From Wenyingzhuangia sp. 2_MG-2023 (GTDB lineage Bacteria; Bacteroidota; Bacteroidia; Flavobacteriales; Flavobacteriaceae), in NCBI RefSeq assembly GCF_030548295.1, contig NZ_JAUOSB010000013.1, positions 22,922-86,921 of the forward strand: a stretch of DNA of 64,000 nt, given 5' to 3'. The translations under genes were made by a program, and so were the position numbers. Shown in pieces: positions 54,271-62,518 of this stretch. The first letter of the stretch is position 1, and each line of letters opens with the position of its first letter. The notes below the pieces were generated by a model. It did not search any database. It saw only the letters and a program-made list of their open reading frames with translations, and was not told where the DNA came from.

Positions 54271-55133
54271 TAAAAGATAAATTACTGTCTTGGACAGAAG
54301 CATTAATATCAATGTTACCCAACATAGTACTGTGTATTGTGTTGTTAATTCTTTTCTATTTTATAGCTAAATTAGTTCGACTTTTAGTTCAAAAAGCAGC
54401 TAAAAAAATAAGTCACAACCAAGCATTGACCAACTTATTAGGTACAATTTCTTTCCTAATAGTTTTATCCATAGGTATTTTTGTAGCACTCAGTGTGTTA
54501 AAGTTAGACAAAGCTGTAACGTCTTTGTTGGCGGGGGCTGGGGTAATTGGATTGGCATTGAGTTTTGCTTTTCAAGATTCTGCAACTAATTTTATTTCTG
54601 GAGTCTTTATGGCTGTTAGAAAACCTTTTAGAATAGGAGACGTTATTGAAACTGCAGATGAAATGGGAATCGTAAAACAAATCAATTTAAGAAATATTTT
54701 GATGCACTCTTTTAACGGACAAGAGGTAATCATTCCTAATAAAGATGTTTTTCAAAATAAAATTAGAAATTATTCATCTTTACCTAACAGAAGAATTGAA
54801 ATCAACTGTGGTGTTGCTTACGATTCCGATTTAGAAAAAGTAATCAAAGTAGGTGAGTCTACGATTAGTGCTTTAGATTTTGTAAACGAATCTAGAGGAG
54901 TAGATATTTTTTTTAATGAATATGCTGGTAGCTCTATAAATTTCACATTATATTTTTGGATTGATGCCAACGACCAACCAGGTTTTTTAAAAGCAAGAAA
55001 CGATGCTATCATCGCACTGAAAAAAGCTTTTGATGAAAATAATATTGGAATTCCATTTCCAATCAGAACTTTGGACATCAATACAAGTCAATGGAAAGAA
55101 GTGTTTTTAAGGAACAATGGAGAAGAAGAATAG
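54234..55133 (+). CDS. mscS: MscS-family small-conductance mechanosensitive channel
   Basis: This 299-residue inner membrane channel has three helices. The pore helix TM3 is followed by the conserved SFAFQDSATNFISGVFMAVRKPFRIGDVIE, then the beta domain (QINLRNILMHSFNGQEVIIPNKDVFQNKIRNYS) and a mixed C-terminal vestibule. It opens under membrane tension and protects against hypo-osmotic shock. The start overlaps the previous gene by 37 bases in a different frame; Met27 (54312) is a fallback start. Co-transcription with the baeRF-like gene puts it under the FNR-type promoter. Confidence 0.94.
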   Translation: MGIFNISRSYEIVKDKLLSWTEALISMLPNIVLCIVLLILFYFIAKLVRLLVQKAAKKISHNQALTNLLGTISFLIVLSIGIFVALSVLKLDKAVTSLLAGAGVIGLALSFAFQDSATNFISGVFMAVRKPFRIGDVIETADEMGIVKQINLRNILMHSFNGQEVIIPNKDVFQNKIRNYSSLPNRRIEINCGVAYDSDLEKVIKVGESTISALDFVNESRGVDIFFNEYAGSSINFTLYFWIDANDQPGFLKARNDAIIALKKAFDENNIGIPFPIRTLDINTSQWKEVFLRNNGEEE

Positions 55134-55167
55134 AACAATGGTACTGCTTTTAGTAGTATCATTGTTC
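55133..55167 (+). terminator. Hairpin after mscS
   Basis: GAACAATGGTACTGC (55133-55147) pairs with GTAGTATCATTGTTC (55153-55167) over 15 pairs including two G-T wobbles, then ATTTTG. The T-run is short, so read-through into the permease gene is possible. Confidence 0.55.
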
Positions 55168-55237
55168 ATTTTGTAAAATAATCAAATGTTGCGAGACGAC
55201 AATTTAAAAGTTTGTAGTTTCAACAAAAAACAAATAG

Positions 55238-56284
55238 ATGAAATTTATTAAACTTACATACTTACAATACGCTACTTACATACTAATTTTTGCTACACTT
55301 TGTGTGTATGCTATTGTAAAATGTAAGTTTGTTTTAGCTCCTTTAACCATTGCATTGTTGATTAGTTTGGCATTGAGTTCTGTATTGTCAAAAGTAAAAT
55401 CAGTTTTAAAATCAAATTTTTTATCAGTAACTGTTGTCACTGTTTTATTGATTGCTTTTTTAACACTAGTTCTTATGTTGATTAGTTCTCAAGTGGCAGA
55501 TTTTTATGACAACTATCCAAATATCAGTGATAAAATTCTAGCCTTGTTAAATAAAATTGAAGATTATTTTGAAGGATTGTTAGGAATTAAAAATATAGAT
55601 GTTTTACAAGCTACTGAAGAAAACAAAGAGCAACTCATCAGTTCTGGCTCCTCTGTTTTGTTCTCTTTGTTCGGTAATGTAGGCGGTTTGATTTCTTATA
55701 TTACATTTGTTCCTTTGTATATTTTTCTTATTTTATTATACAAAGAAAAAATTAAAGACTTTTTGAAAAGATTGTTTCAACCTATGCAAATTAAGTACAA
55801 ACCTGTATTTGATGAAGTAACTACTTTGGTGCAAAATTATTTGAAAGGATTGTTTTTGGTGATGCTTATTTTAGGATTTGCAAACTCCATTGGGTTGTTA
55901 ATTTTGGGTGTTCCTTATTCTTTTGTTTTAGGATTTATGGTTGCCTTTTTAGGAATTATTCCTTACATAGGAATCACCATTGGTAGTTTTTTGGTTTTGT
56001 TTGTTTCGTTTGTAATCAATGGATCGGTACCACAATTGATTTATATTTCTATTCTGTTTGCAGTTATTCAGTTTATTGAGGGGAATTTTATCACTCCTAA
56101 AATTATTGGTGATAAAATTAACTTGAACCCTTTGTTAGCAATTATTGTTTTATTGATTGGAGAGCAGTTGTGGGGAATTGTAGGTATGATTGTTGCGCTA
56201 CCTTTAGCAGCAATACTATTTATTATTGTTAATAATCTGAAAGAAACTACTTTTCGAAAACCCAAAACCACTGCTACACAATGA
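55238..56284 (+). CDS. AI-2E/PerM-family membrane permease
   Basis: This 348-residue inner membrane protein has about seven or eight helices. It has an N-terminal pair, a hydrophilic stretch (about 85-150, DFYDNYPNISDKILALLNKIED and following), and the conserved C-terminal block FVAFLGIIPYIGITIG-like (read here as VAFLGIIPYIGITIGS) with FITPKIIGDKINLNPLLAII and LWGIVGMIVALPLAAI. The family exports autoinducer-2 in some bacteria and acts as Na+/H+ antiporters in others, so substrate is open. Its last four bases overlap the next gene (ATGA). Confidence 0.92.
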   Translation: MKFIKLTYLQYATYILIFATLCVYAIVKCKFVLAPLTIALLISLALSSVLSKVKSVLKSNFLSVTVVTVLLIAFLTLVLMLISSQVADFYDNYPNISDKILALLNKIEDYFEGLLGIKNIDVLQATEENKEQLISSGSSVLFSLFGNVGGLISYITFVPLYIFLILLYKEKIKDFLKRLFQPMQIKYKPVFDEVTTLVQNYLKGLFLVMLILGFANSIGLLILGVPYSFVLGFMVAFLGIIPYIGITIGSFLVLFVSFVINGSVPQLIYISILFAVIQFIEGNFITPKIIGDKINLNPLLAIIVLLIGEQLWGIVGMIVALPLAAILFIIVNNLKETTFRKPKTTATQ

Positions 56285-56955
56285 GATTCTTAAAAAGAAA
56301 GAACTTCATAATAAGTATAATAGTTTTATCATTAGTCATGTTTTCTCAGTATGGGAATTCAAAAGATGAAAATAGCAATAAGATGCAAGTAAATTTTCAC
56401 AACATAGAAAGTGATATAATCAAGGAAAATTTTATCACAGTTTTTAAAAAATACAATCAGCTACACAAATATAAAATTAATGTTTATCAGAAAAATATAG
56501 GAGCAACTACCATGAAAGCTCAACCTGTTATAAGTTTTTCTAATTTGATAAGAGGAGTAAAGGAGTATAAAATTGTGGTTGGTGAATCTTTAAAAGACAC
56601 CGATATCAAATTAAGCAGTGTGCCTTCTGGAGTTTTACAAGGTTGGTTTGCCCATGAATTGGGACATGTTTCAGATTATGAACAACATTCTAATATGGGA
56701 ATGCTGTGGTATGCTATTAAATATGTTATTAGCAAATCGTTTAAGAAAAAAGTAGAACATACGGCAGATTATATTGCACTAAAAAAAGGATTTAAAAAAC
56801 AGCTACTAAAAACCAAACGATACATTCTTTTGAGTGATATTTTCTCAGAACAGTATCTGATCAATATCAATCAGTATTATTTGTCTATAAAAGATGTAGA
56901 AGATTATATAGAAGAGGATGAGGATGTAACATTATCTAAAATGTTTCATGAATAA
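56281..56955 (+). CDS. Small HELGH-motif (zinc peptidase-like) protein
   Basis: This 224-residue protein has an N-terminal hydrophobic segment (residues 9-23), either anchor or signal peptide. The only clear motif is HELGH at 125-129 in GWFAHELGHVSDYE, typical of gluzincin or metzincin-like active sites. A possible third ligand is in VEHTADYIALKKG (about 162-174), a placement like M48-type E-x-x-x-D. The family is not recognised. ATGA overlap with the permease gene indicates translational coupling. It could process an envelope substrate; that is inference. A terminator follows directly. Confidence 0.78.
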   Translation: MRFLKRKNFIISIIVLSLVMFSQYGNSKDENSNKMQVNFHNIESDIIKENFITVFKKYNQLHKYKINVYQKNIGATTMKAQPVISFSNLIRGVKEYKIVVGESLKDTDIKLSSVPSGVLQGWFAHELGHVSDYEQHSNMGMLWYAIKYVISKSFKKKVEHTADYIALKKGFKKQLLKTKRYILLSDIFSEQYLININQYYLSIKDVEDYIEEDEDVTLSKMFHE

Positions 56956-56995
56956 ACACTGTTCCTCAAATTCTTGAATTTTTAGAACAGTGTTT
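56954..56995. terminator. Terminator between convergent genes
   Basis: AAACACTGTTC (56954-56964) pairs with GAACAGTGTTT (56985-56995), with GGATTTTTT following. It ends the HELGH gene and, from the other side, the GH3-type gene. Confidence 0.8.
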
Positions 56996-57002
56996 GGATT
57001 TT

Positions 57003-58523
57003 TTAAGAGTTTAGAAATTTCAGATAGGCTCTCAGTTTTTCTTCCTTCATTACTTTTGGAGTTTTTATTTGTCCACCATTTTTCTTTTCAGATTTTAAAT
57101 ATTCGTGGTATTTCTCTTTACTTATTTTTATTAGTTTTACACCACTAAGAGCTTTTTGTCTTGCTACTTTATAGTTTTTGTTAGCTTCTTTTAATTTTTT
57201 ATCCATAAAATCAGTACATTTTTTTTCGTCCAATTCTTGGTCGGTAACCAAAATCCATTGGTGATAAAAATCTTCATTTTCTTGGATAGCTCCCACAGTA
57301 TATTCGTTAATTTCTACATCAAACTCTTTAGAAGCTTCTAAAATTGCTTTGTCTAATTTTTCTTCGGAAAGCTGAGATCCCACTACGTTTAAAAAGAACT
57401 TTGTGCGACCTGTAATTTTAATTTCATGATTTTCAATATCTGTAAACTCAATAGTGTCTCCAACCATATATCTCCAAGTTCCAGAACTAGTACTTACCAA
57501 AAGTGCATATTCTATATTTTTTTCAACATCTTCTATAGATACTACTTTTGGTTTTTTTAAGATGTTTCCTGTTTCGTCAAATCCATCACTGTTGAAAGGA
57601 ACAAACTCATAAAAAATATCATGATTCAAAGCCAACTTCATGCTCATGGTATCTGGTCTTGCAGTGTATGCAAAAAATCCTTCAGAAGCTAAATAAGTAT
57701 CTAGAACGGTTATTTCTTTTCCGCAAACTTTTTCAAAAGAACTTCTATAGGTTTCAAAAGCCACACCACCGCTAGAGTATATAGTAAAGTCTGGCCAAAT
57801 TTCATGAATGTTATTCAATCCGTTTTTTTCTATAATAGCTTTTAGAACTTCTAAAATCCACGAGGGAATTCCAGCAATAGCACCAATATCCCAATTAGGA
57901 GCTTCTTCTGCTATTCTTGCTTTTCTTTCTTCCCAATCATCAATAGCTGCTATTTCTTTTCCTGGTCTGTAAAAGGTATCGTACCAATCTGGAAAATTAC
58001 TTACGTTAATTCCGCTTATTTCACCTTCTCTAAAACCCCGTTTGTGTTTTTTTAGTTTGGCAGAACTACTCAACATAAAAATTTCTTTTTCAAATACATG
58101 ACTAGGAAAGTCAAAATTAGACAAGTCTTTAACCATAGAGGCTCCAACGCTTCTTACCGATGAAATATAATCACTAGTTACAGGAATTCGTTTGCTTTTT
58201 TTACCTGTAGTTCCACTACTTTTTGCAAAATAATTTGGTTTTCCTGGCCAAGTAATATCTGGATTGCTTTGTTGCTGTTTCCACCATTTTTGGTTGATGC
58301 TAGCATAGTTGAAAATGGGGACTATTTTTTGATACTCTTGAATGATGTCATCATGATCCAAAATTGCTAGAAAGTTGTAATATTTTCCAAAAGAAGTGTC
58401 TTTTGCAGTGGTTAAAAGTTTTCTTAATTGATCTTTTTGGTGTTCAGTTGCAGTTTTAGAATCAAAACTTAACGTGTCAATAGTGTCAATTGCAGTTTTT
58501 ATAATACTTCCAATAATTGCCAT
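57003..58523 (-). CDS. GH3-family acyl-adenylate-forming enzyme
   Basis: This 506-residue protein is of the GH3 (auxin-responsive) superfamily, ATP-dependent enzymes related to ANL adenylases that join carboxylic acids to amino acids. The ATP-binding loop is FAKSSGTTGKKSKRIPVT (about 87-104). Other family parts are IYSSGGVAFETYRSSF near 250, YLASEGFFAYTARPDTMSMKL near 280, and YRYMVGDTIEF-like RYMVGDTIEFTDI with ITGRTKFFLNVVGSQLSEEKL. Bacterial members have no settled substrate. It is transcribed after dps with a 31-base gap, so the two may be one operon under the FNR-type site. Confidence 0.88.
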   Translation of the reverse strand: MAIIGSIIKTAIDTIDTLSFDSKTATEHQKDQLRKLLTTAKDTSFGKYYNFLAILDHDDIIQEYQKIVPIFNYASINQKWWKQQQSNPDITWPGKPNYFAKSSGTTGKKSKRIPVTSDYISSVRSVGASMVKDLSNFDFPSHVFEKEIFMLSSSAKLKKHKRGFREGEISGINVSNFPDWYDTFYRPGKEIAAIDDWEERKARIAEEAPNWDIGAIAGIPSWILEVLKAIIEKNGLNNIHEIWPDFTIYSSGGVAFETYRSSFEKVCGKEITVLDTYLASEGFFAYTARPDTMSMKLALNHDIFYEFVPFNSDGFDETGNILKKPKVVSIEDVEKNIEYALLVSTSSGTWRYMVGDTIEFTDIENHEIKITGRTKFFLNVVGSQLSEEKLDKAILEASKEFDVEINEYTVGAIQENEDFYHQWILVTDQELDEKKCTDFMDKKLKEANKNYKVARQKALSGVKLIKISKEKYHEYLKSEKKNGGQIKTPKVMKEEKLRAYLKFLNS

Positions 58524-58554
58524 AGGTAGGGTTGTAATTAATAATTAAAAAAAA

Positions 58555-59067
58555 TTAAGAGAGTACACTTTTTTCGGTTTTCATAAATGCAGTCAACATC
58601 CAATGTGTTTTTTCCATTTGTCTAATAAAAGAGTTCATCATGTCTTGTGTGCCTCGATCTTTGATGTTTTCGGCAGCAGAACTAACATCGTTCATTTGAT
58701 TTAAAAGAATTTCAAAATCGTTTAAAATTTCTTTTACCATTTCTGTAGCTGTTAACGGATCGTGGATTTCTGTAATTTTAGAGGTTTCCAAATAAGAAGT
58801 CAATGTGCCTATTGGCTTTTTTCCAAAAACTCTAATGCGTTCTGCTACTTCATCAATATTTAATTTTACAATATTGTATTGTGTTTCAAATTTTTCGTGG
58901 ATTTCAAAAAAATCAGGCCCCACAACATTCCAATGAAAATTTCTTAACTTTTGATAATGTACATGATACGAAGCCAAAAGCTTGTTAAGAGCAGATACAA
59001 TTTCTGCGGTTTCTAAATGTGTAAATCCTAGTTTTGCAAATGGTTTTGCTTTTTCTAATGAATCCAT
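58555..59067 (-). CDS. dps: Dps-family ferritin-like DNA-protection protein
   Basis: This 170-residue four-helix protein assembles into a 12-mer that oxidises and stores iron and protects DNA. The inter-subunit ferroxidase ligands fall in NFHWNVVGPDFFEIHEKFE (His45, His57, Glu61) and in NIDEVAERIRVFGKKPIGT (Asp72, Glu76). The closing helix holds EKTHWMLTAF. Length is normal. The promoter on the minus strand has a -7 box, TAAATTTG, at 59093-59100 and a perfect FNR-type site centred about 64 bases upstream of the start point. Confidence 0.95.
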   Translation of the reverse strand: MDSLEKAKPFAKLGFTHLETAEIVSALNKLLASYHVHYQKLRNFHWNVVGPDFFEIHEKFETQYNIVKLNIDEVAERIRVFGKKPIGTLTSYLETSKITEIHDPLTATEMVKEILNDFEILLNQMNDVSSAAENIKDRGTQDMMNSFIRQMEKTHWMLTAFMKTEKSVLS

Positions 59068-59092
59068 ATTTAAGTGTGTTTTATAGGTTACT

Positions 59093-59158
59093 CAAATTTA
59101 AGGATTTATGTTTTTGGGATTTTTGAGAAAATAGGTTTCCAGTATTGATGTGTATCAA
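59093..59158 (-). promoter_or_regulatory. dps promoter with perfect FNR-type box
   Basis: TTGAT-GTGT-ATCAA at 59145-59158 is an exact match to the FNR consensus TTGAT-N4-ATCAA. On the minus strand TAAATTTG (complement of 59093-59100) is the -7 box for dps, 26 bases before its ATG. No TTG lies at -33, as expected for an activated promoter. The box is also 37 bases beyond the fnr-like stop. Confidence 0.75.
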
Positions 59159-59194
59159 TAAGTAATGCGCAATATTTAAAAAGACAGAAACAGA

Positions 59195-59905
59195 TTACAT
59201 ACCTTCTGCTATTTTTAGCAATTCGGTTTCGTCTAAAATAGTAATTGATTTCCCCTTTAATTCTATCATTTTGTCTTTTTTAAAAGAGGATAAGATACGA
59301 ATAGCAGATTCTGTAGCAGTTCCTACAGAACTTGCAATCTCTTTTCTGCTTAGCTGAATTTTAATGGTATTATCTTCTGTTACGCCATAAGTATCTTTTA
59401 AAAACAAAATCAAATCTGCCATGCGTTGGTGAACCGTGTTGGTAGATATATTGGTGATGGCATTGTTTGCTTCTTTCAAATCACTACAAACTGTTTTGAA
59501 AATAGCTGTAGAAAACTTAGGGTTTTCTTCCAATGGTTTTTTAATCAAACTTTGAGGAATAAAACAAGCAGAGACTTCATTCAATGCGGTTACTGTTATG
59601 GTATTTGCTTCGTTGGTAATGGCAGAATGGTAACCAATCAAATCTCCTTTTTTAGAGAATTTTACAATTTGCTCTTTTCCATTTGCATTCAATTGTGAAA
59701 GCTTACAAACTCCATCTTTAATACAGTAAACACCAGAAACAAATTTACCTTCATTAAAAATAATTTCTCCTTTTTTAAACACATGAACATCCTTAGCATC
59801 AGAGATGTCTTTCAACTCCTCTTTATTTAAAGCATTTAAGTTGTTAAATTGTTTTACCAAGCATTGTTCACATCTACTCACAGCAAATATTTTTAGAGGG
59901 TTCAT
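59195..59905 (-). CDS. fnr: FNR/CRP-family transcription regulator, probable redox sensor
   Basis: This 236-residue protein has a beta-roll sensor domain (VFKKGEIIFNEGKFVSGVYCIKDGVCKL), a dimer helix and a C-terminal helix-turn-helix (LSRKEIASSVGTATESAIRILSSF). The recognition-helix Glu and Arg keep FNR spacing, consistent with TTGA/TCAA binding. Cys12 and Cys15 (SRCEQC) near the N-terminus, with Cys61 and Cys67, could hold an iron-sulfur cluster, though the spacing is not that of E. coli FNR. It is divergent from the CcoI-type ATPase gene, a usual partnership, and an FNR-like palindrome lies between them. Confidence 0.9.
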   Translation of the reverse strand: MNPLKIFAVSRCEQCLVKQFNNLNALNKEELKDISDAKDVHVFKKGEIIFNEGKFVSGVYCIKDGVCKLSQLNANGKEQIVKFSKKGDLIGYHSAITNEANTITVTALNEVSACFIPQSLIKKPLEENPKFSTAIFKTVCSDLKEANNAITNISTNTVHQRMADLILFLKDTYGVTEDNTIKIQLSRKEIASSVGTATESAIRILSSFKKDKMIELKGKSITILDETELLKIAEGM

Positions 59906-59960
59906 AGTAAAACAAATTTACAAAATTTGAGTTTGAATTTACAGGATGTCACAAAATTAT

Positions 59961-60004
59961 ATGATAATAATCATTGGTATAGTTGTGTGTTTTGATGATT
60001 TTTG
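59961..60004 (+). promoter_or_regulatory. ccoI promoter with FNR-like palindrome
   Basis: ATGAT-AATA-ATCAT (59961-59974) is a variant FNR box. TTG (59974-59976) and GATTTTTG (59997-60004, one mismatch) lie 20 bases apart. The palindrome would be centred near -41 from the likely start point, the classic class II activator position. The same palindrome core occurs at 53411-53423. It also lies within range of the divergent fnr gene. Confidence 0.6.
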
Positions 60005-60028
60005 TGTTTAAAATAATAATAAGGATTG

Positions 60029-62389
60029 ATGGAAGAAACAACCTGCTATCATTGCGGTGATGCTGTGGTAGAACTTGTGGAGTTTGACGCTAAACAGTTT
60101 TGTTGTAACGGTTGTAAAACGGTTTACGAAATTTTTTCTGCAAATGATCTTACAGATTATTATAGTTTGGAAAAAACTCCTGGGACTAGTCCTGATGCTT
60201 TTCAAGGAAAATATAGTTTTTTATCCAATCCGGCAGTAGTAGATAAATTGCTAGATTTTAAAGAAGAAGGTGTTCAAATTGTAACGTTGTATATTCCTAA
60301 AATTCATTGTAGTTCTTGTGTTTGGGTTTTAGAAAATCTGCAAAAGTTAGAGACTAGAGTGATCAATTCTCGTGTACATTTTTCTAAAAAAACGGTACAG
60401 ATTACTTATAATAATGAGCTTACTTTGTTGCAGTTGGTAGAGTTGCTGGCAACAATAGGATACGATCCTTATATCAGTTTAGAGGATGGTGAAAAACATC
60501 AAAAAACTGATAAAACAAGTGTTTATAAACTTACAGTGGCGGGTTTTGCCTTTGGAAACACCATGTTTCTTTCTTTTCCTGATTATTTTGGGAAATCGGA
60601 TGTTTGGCTAGAACATTATCAACCGTTGTTTACTTTTCTAATGTTGTTATTTTCTTTACCAGTAGTTTTTTATGCAGGTAATGACTATCTAATTTCCGCG
60701 TACAAAGGGTTGAAAAAGAAAATACTTAATATAGATGTTCCTATCAGTATGGGAATTGTTGTGTTGTTTGTAAGAAGTTGTTACGAATATTTTACTGCTA
60801 CAGGGCAAGGTTATTTTGATAGTTTGTCAGGCTTGATTTTTTTCTTATTAATAGGAAAGTTCTTTCAAAAAAAGACATATGATTTTTTGTCTTTTGAACG
60901 TGATTTCAAATCCTATTTTCCAATAGCGGTTACTACTTTGGTAGATGGTAAGGAGGTAATTGTTCCTGTAAATGAAGTAAATGTAAACGATGTGCTGTGT
61001 ATCCGAAACCAAGAGATTGTTCCTACGGATGGAATTGTACTCAAAGGAAAACCATTGCTAGATTATAGTTTTGTAACTGGCGAGTCTAATTTAATTTCCA
61101 AACAATCTGGGGACAAGGTTTTTGCAGGAGGAAAACACCAGGGAGAAACCATTACTATAGAGGTTACCAAAACAGTAGATCAGAGTTATTTAACCAAGTT
61201 ATGGAGTCAAAATTCTTATCACCAAACATCAGGGTTGACTCATATTACCGATGCTGTAAGTCAATATTTTACTTGGGGACTTTTGTTGATAATGTTGGTT
61301 GCTACTATTTTTTGGTTTTTTGTAGATAAAACTCAAATTGTAAATGTGGTGTCTTCTATTCTAATTGTTGCATGTCCTTGTGCTTTGGCTTTATCAGCAC
61401 CTTTTACTTTGGGGAATGTGTTGCGAATTTTGGGTAAAAAAGGATTTTATTTGAAAGATAGCTCTGTTATTGAAGAAATAGCAAATATACAAACCTTGTA
61501 TTTTGATAAAACGGGGACATTGACCACTAGAAATCAGCACAATTTTGATTATGTGGGAGAAGTTCTTACAGAAATAGAATTATCAATGGTCAAGTCATTG
61601 GTTAAAAATTCCAATCATCCTTTGAGTAGAACTTTGTATAAAAAAATAAAAGCTTCTGTTGTAGAGATTGAGAGTTTCAAAGAAATAGAGGGGAATGGGT
61701 TGCAAGGTAAGTTTGAAGGTGTAGAAATAAAAGTCGGTTCAGCAGCATTTGTCCAAGCTAATGAAAGTGATCCAAGAGAAAGTAGGGTGTATGTTTGTGT
61801 CAATCAAAAAGTAAAAGGATATTTTAGGTTCAATAACTCTTACCGAACTAATATTTTTAAGACTTTGCAGAATTTGTCTAAAAAATATCAGGTTCATGTT
61901 TTGTCTGGGGATAACGATGGAGAATTGGTTTTTTTAAGCGAGAATTTATCTAAAGCTTCGGGGTTTTATTTTCATCAATCTCCTCAAGATAAGTTGAATC
62001 GTATCAAAATAAGTCAAGATAATAAGGAGTCCGTAATGATGGTAGGTGATGGGCTTAACGATGCAGGTGCTTTGTTACAAGCTCAAGTAGGAATTGCAGT
62101 GGCTGAAGACATCAATGTTTTTTCCCCGGCAAGTGATGCTATCATTGATGCTAAAAAATTAATACAATTGCCAAATTTTATAAGATTGTGTAAACAAAGT
62201 TTATCGGTAGTAAAAGTCAGTTTTGTTCTATCTATTCTGTACAACGTTGTGGGATTGTATTTTGCAATTTCAGGATTGTTAACACCTTTAATTGCTGCTA
62301 TATTAATGCCTTTAAGTTCTATCACTATTGTGGTTTTTGTAACAGTCGTTACCAATTTTATGGGCAAGCAATATTTGAAAGAAAAATGA
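60029..62389 (+). CDS. ccoI: CcoI/FixI-type copper-exporting P1B ATPase
   Basis: This 786-residue inner membrane ATPase supplies copper for cbb3-type cytochrome oxidase assembly. An N-terminal Cys-rich module (Cys6, Cys9, Cys25-Cys26-x2-Cys29) precedes a heavy-metal-associated domain with Cys94-x2-Cys97 (KIHCSSCVWVL). The transmembrane copper motif is Cys449-Pro-Cys451 (VACPCALALS), and the phosphorylated Asp493 is in DKTGTL. TGES and GDGLNDAG motifs are also present. I used ATG 60029, not the TTG 3 bases earlier. Its usual downstream partner ccoS and the oxidase genes are absent here. Confidence 0.93.
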   Translation: MEETTCYHCGDAVVELVEFDAKQFCCNGCKTVYEIFSANDLTDYYSLEKTPGTSPDAFQGKYSFLSNPAVVDKLLDFKEEGVQIVTLYIPKIHCSSCVWVLENLQKLETRVINSRVHFSKKTVQITYNNELTLLQLVELLATIGYDPYISLEDGEKHQKTDKTSVYKLTVAGFAFGNTMFLSFPDYFGKSDVWLEHYQPLFTFLMLLFSLPVVFYAGNDYLISAYKGLKKKILNIDVPISMGIVVLFVRSCYEYFTATGQGYFDSLSGLIFFLLIGKFFQKKTYDFLSFERDFKSYFPIAVTTLVDGKEVIVPVNEVNVNDVLCIRNQEIVPTDGIVLKGKPLLDYSFVTGESNLISKQSGDKVFAGGKHQGETITIEVTKTVDQSYLTKLWSQNSYHQTSGLTHITDAVSQYFTWGLLLIMLVATIFWFFVDKTQIVNVVSSILIVACPCALALSAPFTLGNVLRILGKKGFYLKDSSVIEEIANIQTLYFDKTGTLTTRNQHNFDYVGEVLTEIELSMVKSLVKNSNHPLSRTLYKKIKASVVEIESFKEIEGNGLQGKFEGVEIKVGSAAFVQANESDPRESRVYVCVNQKVKGYFRFNNSYRTNIFKTLQNLSKKYQVHVLSGDNDGELVFLSENLSKASGFYFHQSPQDKLNRIKISQDNKESVMMVGDGLNDAGALLQAQVGIAVAEDINVFSPASDAIIDAKKLIQLPNFIRLCKQSLSVVKVSFVLSILYNVVGLYFAISGLLTPLIAAILMPLSSITIVVFVTVVTNFMGKQYLKEK

Positions 62390-62518
62390 TGATAAGTTTT
62401 TAAAAAGGGAAAATTCTCAATATAGATGCTGTGTATAAATAAGAAAAAGTGTCCGTTCGAGAGTTTTTTGATAGAAAAAATATTTCAGGTTTTACTTCAA
62501 ATGCACAGCAGGTATTTC

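Noticed and set aside
62386..62403. Remnant of ccoS after ccoI (ATG overlapping the stop)
   Set aside because: The frame is only five codons, and no neighbouring frame resembles the membrane start of CcoS. I see no evidence for a pseudogene.
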